Origin: Gammaproteobacteria bacterium
Lineage (GTDB): Bacteria > Pseudomonadota > Gammaproteobacteria > Steroidobacterales > Woeseiaceae
Direction: 5' to 3'
NCBI GenBank assembly: GCA_009937615.1
Contig: JAACFB010000024.1
Coordinates: forward strand, 1 to 54,635
DNA length: 54,635 nucleotides
Under the pieces are notes generated by a model. It saw nothing but the letters and a program-made list of their open reading frames with translations. It had not been told where the DNA came from and made no database searches. Made by a program: the position numbers and the translations under genes. Shown here piece by piece: positions 52,152 to 54,635 of the stretch. Within the stretch, counting starts at the first letter, position 1; every line of letters starts with the position of its first letter.

Positions 52152-53987
52152 ATGACAGCGAAGACAGACAGCCACCCGCTGGCAGGCACGCGTATGAGCG
52201 GCGCCGATATGGTCGTGCAGGTGCTCGCCGACGAAGGCGTCGACACGATCTTCGGCTACAGCGGCGGCGCCATCCTGCCGACCTATGACGCGGTGTTTCG
52301 CTATAACGACCGGCATCGCAGAGACGACGGTTCCGCCGCGATCCCGCTGATCGTGCCGGCCAACGAACAGGGTGCCGGATTCATGGCCTCAGGCTATGCG
52401 CGCGCCAGTGGCAAGGTCGGTGTCGTCATGGTGACATCCGGCCCAGGCGCGACCAATACCGTGACGCCCGTGCGTGACTGCATGGCAGACTCGATCCCGA
52501 TCGTCGTCATCTGCGGCCAGGTGCCGCGCCCGGCGATCGGTACGGATGCGTTCCAGGAAGCTCCCGTCTCCGCCATCATGGGCGCCGTCGCCAAGCACAT
52601 ATTCCTGGTTACCGACCCGGCCAAGCTCGAAGACACGGTTCGCAGCGCGTTCGAGCTGGCCCGTACGGGCCGGCCCGGCCCGGTCGTCATCGACATTCCG
52701 AAAGACGTGCAGAATTGGGAAGGCGAGTTCAAGGGCGATGGAACGCTGCCGCTACCCGGCTATCGCCGGCGCTGGCAGGCCATCTCGGACAACCACCTGA
52801 GCGACGATGCCTGCAAGCGATTTTACTCGATGCTCGCGCAGTCTGAGCGGCCGCTGATCTATGCGGGTGGCGGCGTCATCAACAGCAATGCGACCAAACC
52901 GATGCGCCGCCTCGCCAGCGAGTACGGCATTCCCGTGACGACGACGCTGATGGCGCTCGGCGCGAGCGACACAACGCACCCGCTGGCGCTGCATATGCTC
53001 GGCATGCACGGCATCGCCTCAGCGAACTACGCGGTCGAGGACTGCGATTTCCTGATCGCAATCGGCGCCCGCTTCGATGATCGCGTTGCCGGCGACCCAA
53101 CTCATTTCGCGCCGAAAGCAAAAAATATCGCCCATTTCGACGTCGACATCGCCGAGGTCGACAAGGTCAAGCGCGTCAACTGGTATCACATCGGCATACT
53201 GTCGCGAGATCTCGACGACCTTTTAGCCTACGGCCGCCGAATCGACTTCGACAAATCATTCGAGCCCTGGCATGCGGAGATTGCCGCGCTCAAAAAGGAC
53301 TACTGCCTCAATTACGATCGTAAGAGCGAGCTGATCCAGCCGTACGCCGTGATCGAGGAGATCAATCGCCACGCGAAAGGCCAAGCGATCATTTCAACCG
53401 GCGTCGGCCAGCACCAGATGTGGGCGGCACAATACTTCGACTACCGCGAGCCGCGCCTGTGGCTGACCTCGGGCAGCATGGGCACGATGGGCTTCGGCCT
53501 GCCGGCCGCCATTGGTGCACAGTTCGCACAGCCCGATCGCATCGTGATCGATATCGATGGTGACGCCAGTATCCGCATGAACATCGGTGAGCTCGAAACG
53601 GCGACGACCTACAAGCTGCCGGTCAAAGTCGTCGTGCTCAACAACTACGGCGACGGCATGGTGCGCCAGTGGCAGAAACTCTACTACGACAGCCGCATGT
53701 CGGGCAGCGACAAGTCACTGCACAGCAAGGACTTTGTAAAGGCGGCCGAAGCCGACGGCTTCAGGTTCGCGCGCAAGCTCGACCGCAACGAGGATCTCGA
53801 ACAGACGATCAGAGAGTTCATGGAGTTCGACGGCCCGGCGTTTCTCGAAGTCATCATCGATCCCGATGCCGGCGTCTACCCGATGGTAGGCCCGGGGCTC
53901 TCCTACGACAAGATGATCACCGGCGACTGGATCAAGAGCCGCGACAAGCCGTCGGACGAGGCGCCCGGCCCGAGCGAGATGTTCTAA
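52152..53987 (+). CDS. ilvB: Acetolactate synthase large (catalytic) subunit
   Basis: 611 residues from the ATG at 52152, which places the first domain at the usual distance; the longer frame from 52074 is possible. Thiamine-diphosphate enzyme that condenses pyruvate to acetolactate (valine and leucine route) or with 2-oxobutyrate (isoleucine). The catalytic Glu is in ANEQGAGFMASGYAR. The cofactor motif is IDGDASIRMNIGELE to VVLNNYG. The C-terminal region departs from E. coli IlvI (GDGMVRQWQKLYYDSRMSG). The divergent ilvH gene should encode its regulatory subunit. It converges with the peptidase gene across 40 bp. Confidence 0.95.
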   Translation: MTAKTDSHPLAGTRMSGADMVVQVLADEGVDTIFGYSGGAILPTYDAVFRYNDRHRRDDGSAAIPLIVPANEQGAGFMASGYARASGKVGVVMVTSGPGATNTVTPVRDCMADSIPIVVICGQVPRPAIGTDAFQEAPVSAIMGAVAKHIFLVTDPAKLEDTVRSAFELARTGRPGPVVIDIPKDVQNWEGEFKGDGTLPLPGYRRRWQAISDNHLSDDACKRFYSMLAQSERPLIYAGGGVINSNATKPMRRLASEYGIPVTTTLMALGASDTTHPLALHMLGMHGIASANYAVEDCDFLIAIGARFDDRVAGDPTHFAPKAKNIAHFDVDIAEVDKVKRVNWYHIGILSRDLDDLLAYGRRIDFDKSFEPWHAEIAALKKDYCLNYDRKSELIQPYAVIEEINRHAKGQAIISTGVGQHQMWAAQYFDYREPRLWLTSGSMGTMGFGLPAAIGAQFAQPDRIVIDIDGDASIRMNIGELETATTYKLPVKVVVLNNYGDGMVRQWQKLYYDSRMSGSDKSLHSKDFVKAAEADGFRFARKLDRNEDLEQTIREFMEFDGPAFLEVIIDPDAGVYPMVGPGLSYDKMITGDWIKSRDKPSDEAPGPSEMF

Positions 53988-54027
53988 GCCCTTACGTGTG
54001 ACTGACAATCAGCCAGCTAGATAACGC

Positions 54028-54635
54028 CTAGTTCGCGGCGCTTGTCTGCGCCGACATCTGGCCGCAATCGTTCTGCAGAAAGCCTATTAATGACTCGTAT
54101 AACTCGAGTTGGTGGTTAAAGAACAGTGTGTTCGAAAAATGGTCCGCGCCTTCAAGTTCGACGTATTGGTAATATTTGCCCGCCTTATCAAGTGCGTCAC
54201 GGTAGACTTTGGCCTGCTTGGGCAACACTCGCGAATCGACGCTGCCGTGGATCAGCAATACCGGCACGTTGACCTTCTCGGCCTCATCGACGGGTTGCAC
54301 CGCTCCGTACTCGTAAACGTCACGCCAGATCCGCGCAATTCCGTCAGGTGTTCTGCGGAATTCGTCGTTCGACGCCATGACGTAGTCGCTGACCGCCGCG
54401 CCCGCAATAGTGCACTGGTATAACTGAGGCGTCCTCGAGGCTGCAACAAGAGATGCGTAACCGCCATAGGACCAGCCGAACATCGCCATGCGATTTGGAT
54501 CAGCGAGTCCCTCATCGACGAAAAATAGGGCTGAGTCGTCCTTATCATCCTGCATCTTGCGTCCGGCCTCGCTGCCATCGATGAAAGCACTCAGATGATG
54601 ATCCAGTCCGTAGCCTAGAGACATTCGGTACTGTG
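54028..54635 (-). CDS. Prolyl-oligopeptidase-family (S9) serine peptidase, C-terminal part (partial)
   Basis: The last 200-odd residues of an alpha/beta-hydrolase peptidase that runs past the window edge; the frame is open to base 54635 (QYRMSLGYG precedes the first Met). The catalytic Ser is in MFGWSYGGYAS, Asp in IHGSVDSRV and His in GADHFSN. The missing N-terminus should hold a beta-propeller and probably a signal peptide. S9 peptidases cleave short Pro- or other peptides, often in the periplasm. Confidence 0.87.
   Translation of the reverse strand, partial: QYRMSLGYGLDHHLSAFIDGSEAGRKMQDDKDDSALFFVDEGLADPNRMAMFGWSYGGYASLVAASRTPQLYQCTIAGAAVSDYVMASNDEFRRTPDGIARIWRDVYEYGAVQPVDEAEKVNVPVLLIHGSVDSRVLPKQAKVYRDALDKAGKYYQYVELEGADHFSNTLFFNHQLELYESLIGFLQNDCGQMSAQTSAAN

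Overview
The window reads as a stretch of chromosome from a GC-rich, Gram-negative aerobic bacterium, most likely a marine-type gammaproteobacterium (Woeseia- or Steroidobacter-like). This rests on the gene content (ExbB/ExbD/TonB machinery, TonB receptor, patatin fused to a BamA-type barrel, GlnK-type PII, LemA-M48 pair) and on domain styles, not on a marker gene. No rRNA, tRNA, insertion sequence, integrase or CRISPR array is visible. Coding density is very high; no gene-free stretch exceeds 300 bases (the longest, 30511-30801, holds an inverted repeat with a CRP-like core).

Region 1 (1-18684) is a catabolic island for branched acyl-CoA compounds. After the tail of an indolepyruvate:ferredoxin oxidoreductase (1-237), minus-strand genes encode an exported amidohydrolase, an alpha-methylacyl-CoA racemase with all three catalytic residues, an AraC regulator, and a tight operon of fused isobutyryl-CoA mutase (icmF), crotonase, acyl-CoA dehydrogenase and 3-hydroxyisobutyrate dehydrogenase. 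A TetR gene diverges from icmF across a perfect 20-bp palindrome. A second operon carries isovaleryl-CoA dehydrogenase, methylcrotonyl-CoA carboxylase beta subunit, an HSDL2-like SDR, an ACAD10/11-type phosphotransferase and a MaoC hydratase, without the carboxylase alpha subunit. A LuxR regulator and a membrane desaturase lie upstream.

Region 2 (18786-30510) has a PII protein, a hypoxanthine-DNA glycosylase overlapping an apparently exported D-2-hydroxyacid dehydrogenase, and a ten-gene operon: TlpA thioredoxin, exported coiled-coil protein, three TPR proteins, a small exported unknown, ExbB, two different ExbD proteins and a TonB-like protein with an AgmX-type C-terminus. It looks like a proton-driven trans-envelope machine. 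One ExbD has Asn where the proton-carrying Asp normally sits.

Region 3 (30802-47490) is envelope-oriented: ApbE, LemA plus an M48 protease, a SYLF protein, an EexN-like lipoprotein, an LplT-PlsC fusion for phospholipid repair, and a 1341-residue protein joining an AAA ATPase, one membrane span, a proprotein-convertase P-domain and a WD40 propeller. A RIO-like kinase diverges from it. A patatin-BamA protein and a TonB-dependent receptor follow, divergent from each other.

Region 4 (47463-54635) is housekeeping: ilvH-proB-proA-glpD on the minus strand, with the large acetolactate synthase subunit transcribed divergently from its small subunit, then a prolyl-oligopeptidase-family peptidase cut by the window edge.

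Best candidates for new biology: the ExbB/ExbD/TPR operon with its asymmetric ExbD pair (20873-30510) and the AAA/P-domain/WD40 protein with its divergent kinase (38059-42829).
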